Position numbers and translations under genes: made by a program. A DNA stretch of 20,862 nucleotides from a virus: positions 1 through 20,862 of the IMG/VR virus record IMGVR_UViG_3300025769_015686; one strand, written 5' to 3'. The notes beneath the pieces were generated by a model that was not told where the DNA came from, searched no databases, and saw nothing but the letters and a program-made list of their open reading frames with translations. This document shows positions 1 through 8,577 of this stretch, piece after piece. Numbering within the stretch: position 1 is the first letter of the stretch; each line of letters begins with the position of its first letter.

Positions 1-690
1 ATTAAAACAGAATGGTATAGAGATTTTGATTTTTATGATGAACTATACAGTAGATGTAGTAATTTACAAGAGATATGGATAAATGGTGGAGAGCCTACGA
101 TGATAAAAGAACATGGATATTTTTTAGAAAAATTTATAAAGGATGGAACTAGTAAAAATATAGACTTACACTACAGTCTCAACTGTACTCAATTTCCTGA
201 TAAGTTTATAGAGATATGGAAAAATTTTAGAAATATTAGAATACATTTATCTATAGATGACTTAGAGAAGAGAAACTACTACGTAAGATTCCCATCAGAC
301 TGGGATCAAATTATGACATCTTTTAATAAAATTTTAAAGTATAGAGATGTTTTTAATCTAGAGGTATGTCAAACAATCAGTGCTTTAAATGTATTTAATA
401 TAGATAATTTTAAAAAATTTACTGTAGACAATGAACTACATGTAGCTCACAATTATGTTCATTATCCAAATCACTTACAGGTAAATCTTATACCTGATAA
501 TATGAAAAAAGAAATTTTAGATAATATTAAATTTCTTACAAAAAAAGAAACTAATACACTATTAGGAGAATTAAATAGGCCGTTAGAGAATCAAGATAGT
601 GCGAGATTCTACAGGTTTATTAATATGTTAGATAAACACCGTAAAGTTAAGATAGGGAATTATTTACCAGAATGGAAACAATATTTTTAA
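1..690 (+). CDS. Radical SAM protein, 5'-truncated by window edge
   Basis: The reading frame is open from base 1 to the TAA at 688-690, so the true start lies upstream of the window. An internal ATG at 100 is not the start, because the radical-SAM GGEP motif (here NGGEPT, bases 82-99) lies in frame just before it. That motif binds the methionine part of S-adenosylmethionine. A second family signature, LSIDD followed by a YVRFPSDW segment at about bases 247-306, matches the SID...YxR...W pattern in the three genes that follow. The CxxxCxxC cluster loop expected about 60-70 residues before GGEP is off the window, so catalysis cannot be confirmed. One base separates this gene from the next, consistent with one operon. 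It is probably the fourth member of a local family of paralogues; substrate unknown. Confidence 0.85.
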   Translation: MKTEWYRDFDFYDELYSRCSNLQEIWINGGEPTMIKEHGYFLEKFIKDGTSKNIDLHYSLNCTQFPDKFIEIWKNFRNIRIHLSIDDLEKRNYYVRFPSDWDQIMTSFNKILKYRDVFNLEVCQTISALNVFNIDNFKKFTVDNELHVAHNYVHYPNHLQVNLIPDNMKKEILDNIKFLTKKETNTLLGELNRPLENQDSARFYRFINMLDKHRKVKIGNYLPEWKQYF

Positions 691-691
691 T

Positions 692-1891
692 ATGAAATAT
701 GCATGTCCTTTACCGTGGGTTGGTTTTTCTAATGATCCTGATGGGTCAGTAAGACCATGCTGTATATATAAAGAAAATATTAAAGATGAAAACGATAATA
801 TTCTCTATATACAAAACACTCCTGTAAAAGATATTTTCCATGGTGATTACATGAAAAAGCTTAGAGAAGAATTTAAAAGGGGAGAAAAGCCTTCTGGATG
901 CTCTACTTGCTGGACTGACGAAGAAAACGGCTATACAAGTAAAAGACTTAAATATATAGATATCCATAAGAATATTCTAGATTTTGATCACCTACCAGAG
1001 TATCCTTTAGACTATCAACTAATTTTAACCAATGCCTGTAATCTAAAATGCAGATCCTGTAGCTCTTCCCATAGTACTAGTTGGTTAACAGAGGTTAATA
1101 AAATGACCGAAGAAGATAAAAAAGAACTACATCAGAGAGATTATAAAATGCCTTATGGCCAATCTGGTAATCAAGAGAGCGTATTTTTAAAAGATATAGA
1201 TACTTGGGGTGCTAATGTTAAAAGAATGGAAGTTGTAGGAGGCGAACCATTTTACACTAATGTTTGGGAGAAAGTATGGGATAAACTTATAGAAAAAGGT
1301 TATTCCAAAAATATAGATTTAACTATGTCTACAAACGGTACTTTCTTTAAAGAAAAATTATTACATAGGCTGGCTAAAAATTTTAAAACTGTCGGTATAG
1401 CATTAAGTATTGACGGAATTGGAGATATGTTTGAATATCTGAGAAAAAATGGAAACTGGAGCGAAGTAAAAGATAATCTTAAAAATTTCTATTCTTTCTA
1501 TACAAATTCAAAATACAGTAACCTGTACTTTCAGTATACATTTACTATATCGTGGATAAATGCAGTAACTTTACCAGAAATGACTACATGGGTCAGAAAA
1601 AATACTCCTAAATTTAAAATTTGGTATAATTTAGTTCATGCACCTAATTTTATGAGCTTATGGAATACCCCATTAGGACTTAAAAAAGAAATTACCGAAA
1701 AACTTTCTACCTACGATTGGCAAAATAATAAAAAGGATATAGAGGCATTAATAAAATTTATGAATAGTAGGAATATAGAGGATAAAATGTTCGAAAAGAC
1801 TATTAATAAGCTTCTGCTTTTAGATCAATATAGGAATGATAACAGTTTAGAGCTTTTAAAAAAGTATTATTTGAATATAGACAGTATTTAA
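692..1891 (+). CDS. Radical SAM protein with N-terminal twitch/SPASM-like domain
   Basis: This 399-residue protein begins with a SPASM/twitch-like cysteine domain: C5 in CPLPW, DGSVRPCC (C23, C24), and CSTC (C70, C73), which probably binds an auxiliary iron-sulfur cluster. The radical-SAM core follows, with CNLKCRSC (C116, C120, C123) as the cluster loop, GGEP at residues 183-186 and LSIDG with a YLR...W motif further on. In most SPASM enzymes the auxiliary domain is C-terminal; here it comes first, the arrangement of the 'N-terminal twitch' radical-SAM group known from phages and marine bacteria. Relatives act on peptides or on carbohydrates, so the substrate stays open. The stop codon overlaps the next ATG by one base, which suggests translational coupling. 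Family call is firm; function is not. Confidence 0.9.
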   Translation: MKYACPLPWVGFSNDPDGSVRPCCIYKENIKDENDNILYIQNTPVKDIFHGDYMKKLREEFKRGEKPSGCSTCWTDEENGYTSKRLKYIDIHKNILDFDHLPEYPLDYQLILTNACNLKCRSCSSSHSTSWLTEVNKMTEEDKKELHQRDYKMPYGQSGNQESVFLKDIDTWGANVKRMEVVGGEPFYTNVWEKVWDKLIEKGYSKNIDLTMSTNGTFFKEKLLHRLAKNFKTVGIALSIDGIGDMFEYLRKNGNWSEVKDNLKNFYSFYTNSKYSNLYFQYTFTISWINAVTLPEMTTWVRKNTPKFKIWYNLVHAPNFMSLWNTPLGLKKEITEKLSTYDWQNNKKDIEALIKFMNSRNIEDKMFEKTINKLLLLDQYRNDNSLELLKKYYLNIDSI

Positions 1892-2910
1892 TGGATTTAA
1901 AAAACTACATATGCACAAACCCATTTAACTATACAGAACTTACTGTAAATAGTCAACATATGTGTTGTAATGAGTGGATGTCATTAGATATAAAGACTAA
2001 AGGTGATTTAAATGATAACTGGAATAGTGATAAAGCAAACTCTGCTAGACAGTCAATGTTAGACGGCTCTTTTAAATATTGCTCAACAGATAAATGCCCA
2101 CATTTAAACAATGTAGTTCATAATGATAGACCATCCGGACCAGTAAAATTTAAAACTAATAAACTAGTACAAGAACTTACTAAACAAAAGTTACCTAATT
2201 CAATGAAAGTTGTGTTTGATAGTGCATGCAATTTAGCATGTCCGTCATGTAGAACTAATTTTATCAGAAACGAAGACTATATAACTAATAAATCCAGACA
2301 TATTTTAGCAGATGTCGAAAAATCATACGGCAACTCATTAGAGTTTATATCAATGTCTGGTTATGGTGATCCGTTTTATAGTGAAGCACTGTTTGAATGG
2401 TTAGTTAATTTTGATAGTACAAAATATCCTAAAATGGATAAAATACATATACATACAAACGGTATGTTGTGGAATGAATATAATTGGAATAAAATTAAAT
2501 TAGCTCAACCCTATATAAAATCAGCAGAAATTTCTATTGATGCAGCAAATGCTGAAACTTATCATAAAGTTAGAAAAGGAGGTAAGTGGGATCTTTTGAT
2601 GAAAAATCTTAAATTTATAAATACATTAACACAAGTACACAGCATAATTCTATCATTTGTTATTCAAAAGGATAACTACAAGGAAATAGTTTCTTTTTAT
2701 AGATTAATGAAAGACATATTTAAAAATCAAAAAAATATTATAATTCAGTACTATAAAATATTAAACTGGGGTGTATTATCAGAAGAAGAATTTAAGGATA
2801 AGGCAATTTGGGATAAGAATCATCCTCATTTTAATGAATTAGTAGATCAAATTAAAATATTAGACTCATTTAACGATAATAAAGTAATTCATAGTTTACA
2901 TGGCATTTGA
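1891..2910 (+). CDS. Divergent radical SAM protein
   Basis: This 339-residue protein is a shorter paralogue of its neighbours. The N-terminal cysteine domain has C8, C25 and C26, then C64 and C69 spaced CxxxxC instead of the CxxC of the paralogues. The cluster loop CNLACPSC (C113, C117, C120) is intact. The GGEP motif is replaced by GYGDP (residues 157-161), which keeps the glycine, an acidic residue and the proline. The ISIDA and VRKGGKW signatures are present. It starts one base inside the previous stop codon, and its 3' end overlaps the next gene by 11 nt. The changed motif may mean altered S-adenosylmethionine binding or a partner role beside the other enzymes, but the three core cysteines argue that it still binds the main cluster. 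Substrate unknown. Confidence 0.87.
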   Translation: MDLKNYICTNPFNYTELTVNSQHMCCNEWMSLDIKTKGDLNDNWNSDKANSARQSMLDGSFKYCSTDKCPHLNNVVHNDRPSGPVKFKTNKLVQELTKQKLPNSMKVVFDSACNLACPSCRTNFIRNEDYITNKSRHILADVEKSYGNSLEFISMSGYGDPFYSEALFEWLVNFDSTKYPKMDKIHIHTNGMLWNEYNWNKIKLAQPYIKSAEISIDAANAETYHKVRKGGKWDLLMKNLKFINTLTQVHSIILSFVIQKDNYKEIVSFYRLMKDIFKNQKNIIIQYYKILNWGVLSEEEFKDKAIWDKNHPHFNELVDQIKILDSFNDNKVIHSLHGI

Positions 2911-4177
2911 TAAAAAAATATTAAAAGAATCTAAAACTTTTTGTTTAGCACCCTGGCTATCAATACATACCTGGCCTGATGGCAATACTTTTCCTTGTTG
3001 TATCTGGGACTCAGGACAGCCTGTAGGTAATATAAATGATCAAAGCCTGGAACAGATATGGAATAATGAAAAAATGAAACAAACCAGAACCGCAATGGTT
3101 AATGGGGAAAAAATTAGTGCCTGTGAAAGGTGTTACCATTTAGAAGAAACTGGAGATAGTTCCTATAGAAAAAGAATTAATAAAGACCACTGGAACAAAT
3201 TACACTATATAGACAGTACAGATACTAACGGTACTTTAAATGTTATGAATTTACACCTATGGGATATTCGTATATCTAATTTCTGTAACTTTAAATGTAG
3301 AAGTTGCGGTTTAGGTTTAAGTTCATCTTGGTATCCTGATGCTATAGCATTAGGGCAAACTCCTAAAAAAGCTTTAATCAATATAAATGATAAAGCATCT
3401 TTTATGGATATTTTAGAACCTCATTACAAGTGTGTAGACGAAATATATTTTGCAGGAGGTGAACCTTTAATTATGCCAGAACATTATCAAATTCTGGATA
3501 GACTTATAGAGTTAGGAAGGACCGATGTAAATATAAGATACTCTACAAATTTTTCTAAACTGACTTTTAAAGGTAAACATATTTTTGACTATTGGAAACA
3601 ATTTCCTAATCTAGAACTGTACATAAGTATTGACGGAGTAGGTAAGATTGGGGAATATGTAAGAAAAGGATATGATGATAAAATTTTTAACCAAAACGTT
3701 ATTGATTATAAAAACTCAGGTATTAAACATACAGATTATGCTTATGCTATTACTTATGGTACTTTAAATTATTTACATTTATTTGATATGGTGTTAGACT
3801 TTATAGAAAGAGATTTTGTAGATAAAATACTAGATAAGGAAACAAGAACTTTTTATTTTAGTCCAATAAGTAGACCTTCCTATTATGATACAGTATTTCT
3901 ACCTGACCAGTTTAAAGAGAAATTTAGAAAAAGGCTAGAAGGATTTGAACTTGAACTTAAAAAAACCGGTATTAGTGATCGTTTTATAAGGATTATAATA
4001 AGTAAATTAAACACCGTTTATAAAAGAAGCATAAGTAAAGATTTTAACTACAAAGAAATGTCTAAATGCAAAAATATTACAGATAAATTAGATAAAATTA
4101 GAAAAGAAAAATTTTTAGACGTATTTGGGTATGAAACCTCTGAATTTATCCAACCTAGTAATAAAAATATTATATAA
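2900..4177 (+). CDS. Radical SAM protein with N-terminal twitch/SPASM-like domain
   Basis: This 425-residue protein is the clearest of the set. Its N-terminus follows the SPASM pattern closely: CLAPW (C15), PDGNTFPCC (C33, C34), a VGNIND...LEQIWN segment, and CERC (C75, C78). The radical-SAM core has CNFKCRSC (C129, C133, C136), AGGEP (GGEP at 186-189) and ISIDG with EYVRKG. The start ATG lies within the end of the previous gene in another frame, with no Shine-Dalgarno sequence, so translation is probably coupled. Its TAA overlaps the ATG of the next gene by one base. Known SPASM/twitch enzymes modify peptides or oxidise sugars and aminocyclitols. The glycosyltransferase-like and sugar-dehydrogenase neighbours favour a sugar-related role, but this is inference. 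Confidence 0.9.
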   Translation: MAFDKKILKESKTFCLAPWLSIHTWPDGNTFPCCIWDSGQPVGNINDQSLEQIWNNEKMKQTRTAMVNGEKISACERCYHLEETGDSSYRKRINKDHWNKLHYIDSTDTNGTLNVMNLHLWDIRISNFCNFKCRSCGLGLSSSWYPDAIALGQTPKKALININDKASFMDILEPHYKCVDEIYFAGGEPLIMPEHYQILDRLIELGRTDVNIRYSTNFSKLTFKGKHIFDYWKQFPNLELYISIDGVGKIGEYVRKGYDDKIFNQNVIDYKNSGIKHTDYAYAITYGTLNYLHLFDMVLDFIERDFVDKILDKETRTFYFSPISRPSYYDTVFLPDQFKEKFRKRLEGFELELKKTGISDRFIRIIISKLNTVYKRSISKDFNYKEMSKCKNITDKLDKIRKEKFLDVFGYETSEFIQPSNKNII

Positions 4178-5457
4178 TGATTAGATTAGTTTATGATGAG
4201 TTAGGTATTGCTAATGCCCGTGCATGTGAAGGGGTATTCAATAATGATACTTTAGAAGGAGTATTTAATACTTTTCCTCAAAGTTGTGTAAGACAGACAT
4301 TAAAATCAACCAGTAAACATATTAACAGCTATTATCCTGTATCGCCATCTACTGCAGAAATAGCTTTTGGGAAAACCGGTCCTGGATTTATAGAATTCAT
4401 TAGCTCACTAGCTTTAACTCGGCTACAAGATCCTCAAGACCAATTAAAACTGTTAATTAATTTCCCATGGGAGGGATTTGATATAAAGTTTAAAGAATAT
4501 CTTGTTATTGACTATATAAATTTATTAATTAGTAAATATAATATAAATGGTGACAAAATCTTTTTTTTATTTGGTGACGTAAATATAAAAAAAACTTTAG
4601 AATTAACCTCTACAAAATTTAAGATCCCTGATAGTAATATTTTAGGAGTAAATCTTTTTGAGGGAGTAGCTTTTGCTGATTTTAACAGTCTAAACTTTTT
4701 ACCTTCTTTAGAAGTTAATTTAAACAGGAAAAAAAGATTTTTATGTAAAAACGGAGTAGCTCGTCCTTGTAGAATGTACCTTGCAGGAGCTTTTTATAAT
4801 AAAAATCTTTTAGATAAATTTTATTTTTCTTGGCTAAACCATGCTAAATGGGATTATGATGAACATATAGAATATGCTTTTTCTAAATACAATTATGGAA
4901 AAATAAATAAAGAATTTCTAAACTCATTTTTAGAATTTATAAAAGATGAACCTTATATTCTAGATATAACCAGCGATGAAGCTACAGATAGAAAGAACCA
5001 GGTATATAACAGTAGTAGGCTATATAGAGATAGTTATGCTTCTCTTGTGACAGAGACTGTAGTAGATGATTACAACAAGGGTGTTTTATTTCTAAGTGAA
5101 AAAACATATAAGCCTATCTACAACTTACATCCTTTTCTAAACGTTGGCGGTCCTGGAATATTAAAATTATTAAAAGATGACGGTTATTCTACCTTTCCTG
5201 AATTATTTGATGAAAGTTATGATGAAATTAAAGATTGTAGTACCAGGATACAGAAAATTTTAACTGAAGTAGAAAAATTCTGTAAAATAGACAGTAAAGT
5301 TTTAGATGATATCTACTCTAGTAGTACATTTCAAGATAAACTAATACATAATTTTACTATCTTTAAAGATAGAAGAAGTAAAGAAGAGATAAAAAAGATT
5401 ATGAAGTGGCTATGGGGTAAAGAAGATGACGCTTTAGTAGCTCTAATGAATTTTTAA
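4177..5457 (+). CDS. Putative glycosyltransferase-like protein (SEKTYKPI motif)
   Basis: This 426-residue protein is not recognised with certainty. Its most telling part is C-terminal: LVTET, then LSEKTYKPI (S307-E308-K309-T310), then HPFLNVGGPG and a TFPELFDESYDEI segment. The ET...SEK.xKP...PF..vG layout resembles the nucleotide-sugar binding end of GT-B glycosyltransferases such as fucosyltransferase-like families, where an acidic-Lys pair precedes a 'P..vG' loop. A basic segment near the middle (NRKKRFLCKNGVARPCRMYL) matches the NRKRHSHR segment of the next gene in position. The two proteins are therefore paralogues, this one with a longer N-terminus. It overlaps the upstream radical-SAM gene by one base. 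Transfer of a sugar to a virion or host glycan is a guess; the donor is unknown. Confidence 0.6.
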   Translation: MIRLVYDELGIANARACEGVFNNDTLEGVFNTFPQSCVRQTLKSTSKHINSYYPVSPSTAEIAFGKTGPGFIEFISSLALTRLQDPQDQLKLLINFPWEGFDIKFKEYLVIDYINLLISKYNINGDKIFFLFGDVNIKKTLELTSTKFKIPDSNILGVNLFEGVAFADFNSLNFLPSLEVNLNRKKRFLCKNGVARPCRMYLAGAFYNKNLLDKFYFSWLNHAKWDYDEHIEYAFSKYNYGKINKEFLNSFLEFIKDEPYILDITSDEATDRKNQVYNSSRLYRDSYASLVTETVVDDYNKGVLFLSEKTYKPIYNLHPFLNVGGPGILKLLKDDGYSTFPELFDESYDEIKDCSTRIQKILTEVEKFCKIDSKVLDDIYSSSTFQDKLIHNFTIFKDRRSKEEIKKIMKWLWGKEDDALVALMNF

Positions 5458-5480
5458 ATACATCCAACACAGTTTTAAAA

Positions 5481-6485
5481 ATGACTAACTTAATTTACCA
5501 TAGTTCTATATACAGAGATTTTAGTAAAGAAAATAGCATTATAAGTAGTTTAGAAAGTAAGTATTTTGATGATCTTATTGCTTCTTGCTCTTCCACAGAT
5601 TTGTTTGTAAATTCAATATGGGGTGAAGTAGATAGTGATTTAATAGAACTTGTCAAACAAAAGCCACCCCGGGCTATCGTATATAGCGGTATGGATTGGG
5701 AAAATACTGTATGTAGGAAAGAATTCAACGATTATATAAATAGAAATATAAAAAATACAGTACATATAGGTAACAGTGACGGTAAAGGTTATTTTAGCTT
5801 TTGGTTATTTTTTATAGAAAAATATTTTGCATCCTATCCTATTGAGAAAGTTGAATTTAGTAATCCTAAAAACGTTTATATGTGTCTTAATAGAAAAAGA
5901 CATTCACATAGAGTTACATTAGTAGATAGACTAAAAGAAGAAGGTTTACTCGAATATGGATTAGTGTCTCTCGGTGGGGACTCAGAAAAATATGTATCAC
6001 AGTTAAACTTAAATGTGGATGTAAAAGAAGTAGATGGTAATAAAGCCACAGATTATAGACCAGGTGATATACCTAACGATATAAGTTCTATCGGAGATTT
6101 AACCAATTGGAACAGCACCCTTATCAATGTAGTTACAGAAACTACTACCCACACTCATACATTTATTAGTGAAAAAACTTGGAAGCCTATAGTAGGTCTA
6201 AGACCTTTCATGATAGTTGGTGATTATAAAATTTATTCTTACCTTAAGGAGTACGGTATAGATACCTTTGATGATATATTCGGAACAGGTTATGAACATC
6301 CTTGGGTACATAAAAGGATTGAATGGGTGATTAGTAACTTAAAAAAGTATTCTAATAGTAATTTAATAGATCTATATAAAGAGCTGTATCCTAGATTAGT
6401 TAAAAATAAATTACAACTACAGGAAATTTTTAAAATAAACAGTTCTAAGTATCAAAAAGTAATAGATTTTATAAAAAAAAATTAA
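5481..6485 (+). CDS. Putative glycosyltransferase-like protein, paralogue of the previous gene
   Basis: This 334-residue protein shares the C-terminal signature of its upstream neighbour: VTETTTHTHTF, then ISEKTWKPI (S230-E231-K232), then RPFMIVGD and DTFDDIFG. It also has YMCLNRKRHSHRVTLVDRL in the middle, a basic stretch that could contact a phosphate-bearing donor. The acidic-Lys motif and the downstream P...VG loop suggest a GT-B-like fold, though the family cannot be named from sequence alone. It sits 23 nt after the previous gene, one of the larger gaps in the island, in a leader without a Shine-Dalgarno sequence, and 4 nt before the hydrolase gene. The two paralogues could act in succession on one glycan or use different donors. 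Confidence 0.58.
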   Translation: MTNLIYHSSIYRDFSKENSIISSLESKYFDDLIASCSSTDLFVNSIWGEVDSDLIELVKQKPPRAIVYSGMDWENTVCRKEFNDYINRNIKNTVHIGNSDGKGYFSFWLFFIEKYFASYPIEKVEFSNPKNVYMCLNRKRHSHRVTLVDRLKEEGLLEYGLVSLGGDSEKYVSQLNLNVDVKEVDGNKATDYRPGDIPNDISSIGDLTNWNSTLINVVTETTTHTHTFISEKTWKPIVGLRPFMIVGDYKIYSYLKEYGIDTFDDIFGTGYEHPWVHKRIEWVISNLKKYSNSNLIDLYKELYPRLVKNKLQLQEIFKINSSKYQKVIDFIKKN

Positions 6486-6489
6486 TTTA

Positions 6490-7386
6490 ATGTACACTTC
6501 AAAGAGAACATTAGCAGTATTTGGTTGTAGTTTTACAGAATACGGCTACTGGCCGACCTGGTCAGATTGGCTAGCTAATAGTTACTCTAACTATATAAAA
6601 CTTGCAATATCAGGAACAGGAATTAGAGCACAGTTTAATAGAATTGTTGAGTTTTTAAACAGTCAAAGCGATAATGAGCTACTAAACACAGATGTTGTGG
6701 TTCAATGGAGTGGGTTGAATAGGGTAGATTTTATGATTATGGGGGATAAAGACGTATACTCCGGAGGAGGAAATGTATTTAATAATCAATATATAGGTTC
6801 TGAGTTTTTAGAAAAATATTATTCTATATACCAACAAGTATATGAAGCGTTAAATTATATAGATACAGCAAAAAAACTACTTGAAGCAAAAAAAATCAGA
6901 TATGCTATGACGTTTATGTTGGACCCAAGAATAGATGAGTTCTTTGGTGAACCTGGGCATAACTTTATCTATGATTTTATCTCTTATGATGATAAAGAGA
7001 GAGCCAAAAGTCTTTTATATAAATTTGATGACATTATAGACAATAATTTTACCGATAAATGTATGACATTTCATCAATTAGATGAACCTAATATTCCAAA
7101 AGTTTACTGTCATTGTTCCAACTCTCCAGAAGAACACCCTAGCCCTCTACAACATTATACATTTATGGAAAAGTATATAAAACCGTATTTCAACGAAATA
7201 GAATTGAATAAAGGAGAAAAAATGGATAAGTGTATACAAGACTGGCAGAGATTTGCAGAAATAAAACAAAGTTACCATGACAAAAAACATTTACAACCAA
7301 AGAGTTTTCCTATACAAATACGATTAGGATTAGGATTAGTTGAAAAAAAGTATAATAGTAAAGACGGTACTGTATATTTATTATAA
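6490..7386 (+). CDS. SGNH/GDSL-like hydrolase
   Basis: This 298-residue protein opens with LAVFGCSFTEYG, which fits block I of SGNH hydrolases with Ser14 as the nucleophile. The expected oxyanion-hole blocks may be the ISGTGIRAQFNR glycine segment and the QWSGLNR segment (Gly and Asn). Near the C-terminus EEHPSPLQH (H216, H222) sits where the catalytic His usually lies, though the classical DxxH Asp is not evident and acidic residues precede the His. Such enzymes cleave or transfer esters, often acetyl groups on polysaccharides. No signal peptide is visible, so it should act in the cytoplasm or on the virion. With sugar genes on both sides, O-acyl editing of a glycan is plausible but unproven. 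Confidence 0.7.
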   Translation: MYTSKRTLAVFGCSFTEYGYWPTWSDWLANSYSNYIKLAISGTGIRAQFNRIVEFLNSQSDNELLNTDVVVQWSGLNRVDFMIMGDKDVYSGGGNVFNNQYIGSEFLEKYYSIYQQVYEALNYIDTAKKLLEAKKIRYAMTFMLDPRIDEFFGEPGHNFIYDFISYDDKERAKSLLYKFDDIIDNNFTDKCMTFHQLDEPNIPKVYCHCSNSPEEHPSPLQHYTFMEKYIKPYFNEIELNKGEKMDKCIQDWQRFAEIKQSYHDKKHLQPKSFPIQIRLGLGLVEKKYNSKDGTVYLL

Positions 7387-7393
7387 ATAAAAG
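7373..7393 (+). promoter_or_regulatory. Candidate late promoter-like element upstream of the sugar dehydrogenase
   Basis: The sequence GTATATTTATTATAAATAAA overlaps the last codons of the hydrolase gene and ends a few bases before the ATG at 7399. It closely matches the element before the gene at 11278 (GTATATTTATTATAAGACAA) and contains an exact TATAAATA (7382-7389), the T4 late promoter core. The placement fits the shared motif seen before the tail genes. AT-rich DNA makes chance matches likely, so confidence is modest. Confidence 0.35.
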
Positions 7394-7398
7394 TTTAT

Positions 7399-8577
7399 AT
7401 GAAAATAGGATTTATAGGAATAGGTAAGTTAGGAAAAGACGCTGCCGAAGTAATGGCAGAAAAACATGATGTTATAGGTTACGACGTAACAGAAGTATTC
7501 CCTGAGAACTTTGAAATGGTACCCTCAATAGAGGAAGTATGTAAAGATAGAGAACTAATCTTTATAGCAGTACCAACACCCCACGACCCTGCATATGACG
7601 GAAGATACCCAACCTCACATTTACCAAACAAAGACTTTGATTATAGTATAGTTAATAATGTATTAGATGAAGTTAATAAGTACGTAAATAAAGATCAACT
7701 TGTAGTACTAATATCAACTGTTCTTCCTGGAACTATAAGAAGAGAGTTTATAGATAGAATAAGTAACGGTAGATTCATATATAACCCATACTTAATTGCA
7801 ATGGGGACAGTAAAGTGGGATATGGTTAACCCTGAAATGATTATTATCGGTACCGAAGACGGTTCAACCACAGGAGACGCAAAATTATTATTAGAGTTCT
7901 ACGAAACGTTTATTAAAGAAGGTACTCGATATGAAGTAGGCACTTGGGATGAAGCAGAAGGTATTAAAATATTTTACAATACATTTATCTCTACAAAAGT
8001 AGCTTTAGTTAATATGATTCAAGATGTTGCAGAAAAAAATGGCAATATGAATGTAGATGTTGTTACTGGAGCTTTAGAAAGATCAACACAACGTATATTA
8101 GGTAAAGCTTATATGAAAGCAGGTATGGGGGATGGTGGAGGATGTCATCCAAGAGATAATATTGCGTTAAGGTATATGGCTGAAGAATTAAATTTAGGTT
8201 ATGATTTATTTGATGCAATAATGAAAGCAAGAGAAGTACAGGCGAAAAATTTAGCACTTAAACTGGTTATGGAATCACTTAAATCAGATCTACCTATAGT
8301 AATATTAGGTAAGGCATATAAACCAGATGTAGAATATGAAGATGGTTCTTCTTCTATACTTGTAGGACATTACTGTGAGCACGCATACGGAGATAGGTTT
8401 AAAGTTAAGTACGACCCGGTTGAACCAATTAAAGCCGTATACCTATTAGGGCATATGGGCAAACATCATGATTACGATTTTCTTGAAGGTTCAGTAATAA
8501 TAGATCCATGGAGACAGTTTGATAATCCAAAAAATATTCATAACTTGAATATTGTACATTACGGAAATACAAGATGA
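7399..8577 (+). CDS. UDP-glucose/GDP-mannose dehydrogenase family protein
   Basis: This 392-residue protein is a nucleotide-sugar dehydrogenase, a family that oxidises the C6 alcohol of a UDP- or GDP-sugar to the acid in two NAD-dependent steps. An N-terminal Rossmann fold starts with GFIGIGKLG (G7, G9, G12). VPTPHD, STVLPGT and the KIFYNTF helix follow in the family order. The catalytic cysteine is C249 in GGGCHPRDN, equivalent to the GG.CFPKD motif of UDP-glucose dehydrogenase. GKAYKPD (from residue 304) opens the C-terminal domain, followed by DGSSS. Length is slightly shorter than typical bacterial enzymes. All key residues seen are intact, so it is probably active; UDP-glucose versus another nucleotide sugar cannot be decided. 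It would supply an acidic sugar donor for the nearby transferase-like proteins. Confidence 0.9.
   Translation: MKIGFIGIGKLGKDAAEVMAEKHDVIGYDVTEVFPENFEMVPSIEEVCKDRELIFIAVPTPHDPAYDGRYPTSHLPNKDFDYSIVNNVLDEVNKYVNKDQLVVLISTVLPGTIRREFIDRISNGRFIYNPYLIAMGTVKWDMVNPEMIIIGTEDGSTTGDAKLLLEFYETFIKEGTRYEVGTWDEAEGIKIFYNTFISTKVALVNMIQDVAEKNGNMNVDVVTGALERSTQRILGKAYMKAGMGDGGGCHPRDNIALRYMAEELNLGYDLFDAIMKAREVQAKNLALKLVMESLKSDLPIVILGKAYKPDVEYEDGSSSILVGHYCEHAYGDRFKVKYDPVEPIKAVYLLGHMGKHHDYDFLEGSVIIDPWRQFDNPKNIHNLNIVHYGNTR

Noticed and set aside
100-690. ATG at 100 as a complete small gene
   Set aside because: The same frame is open to base 1 and holds the GGEP motif just before this ATG, so the gene is a truncated larger one.
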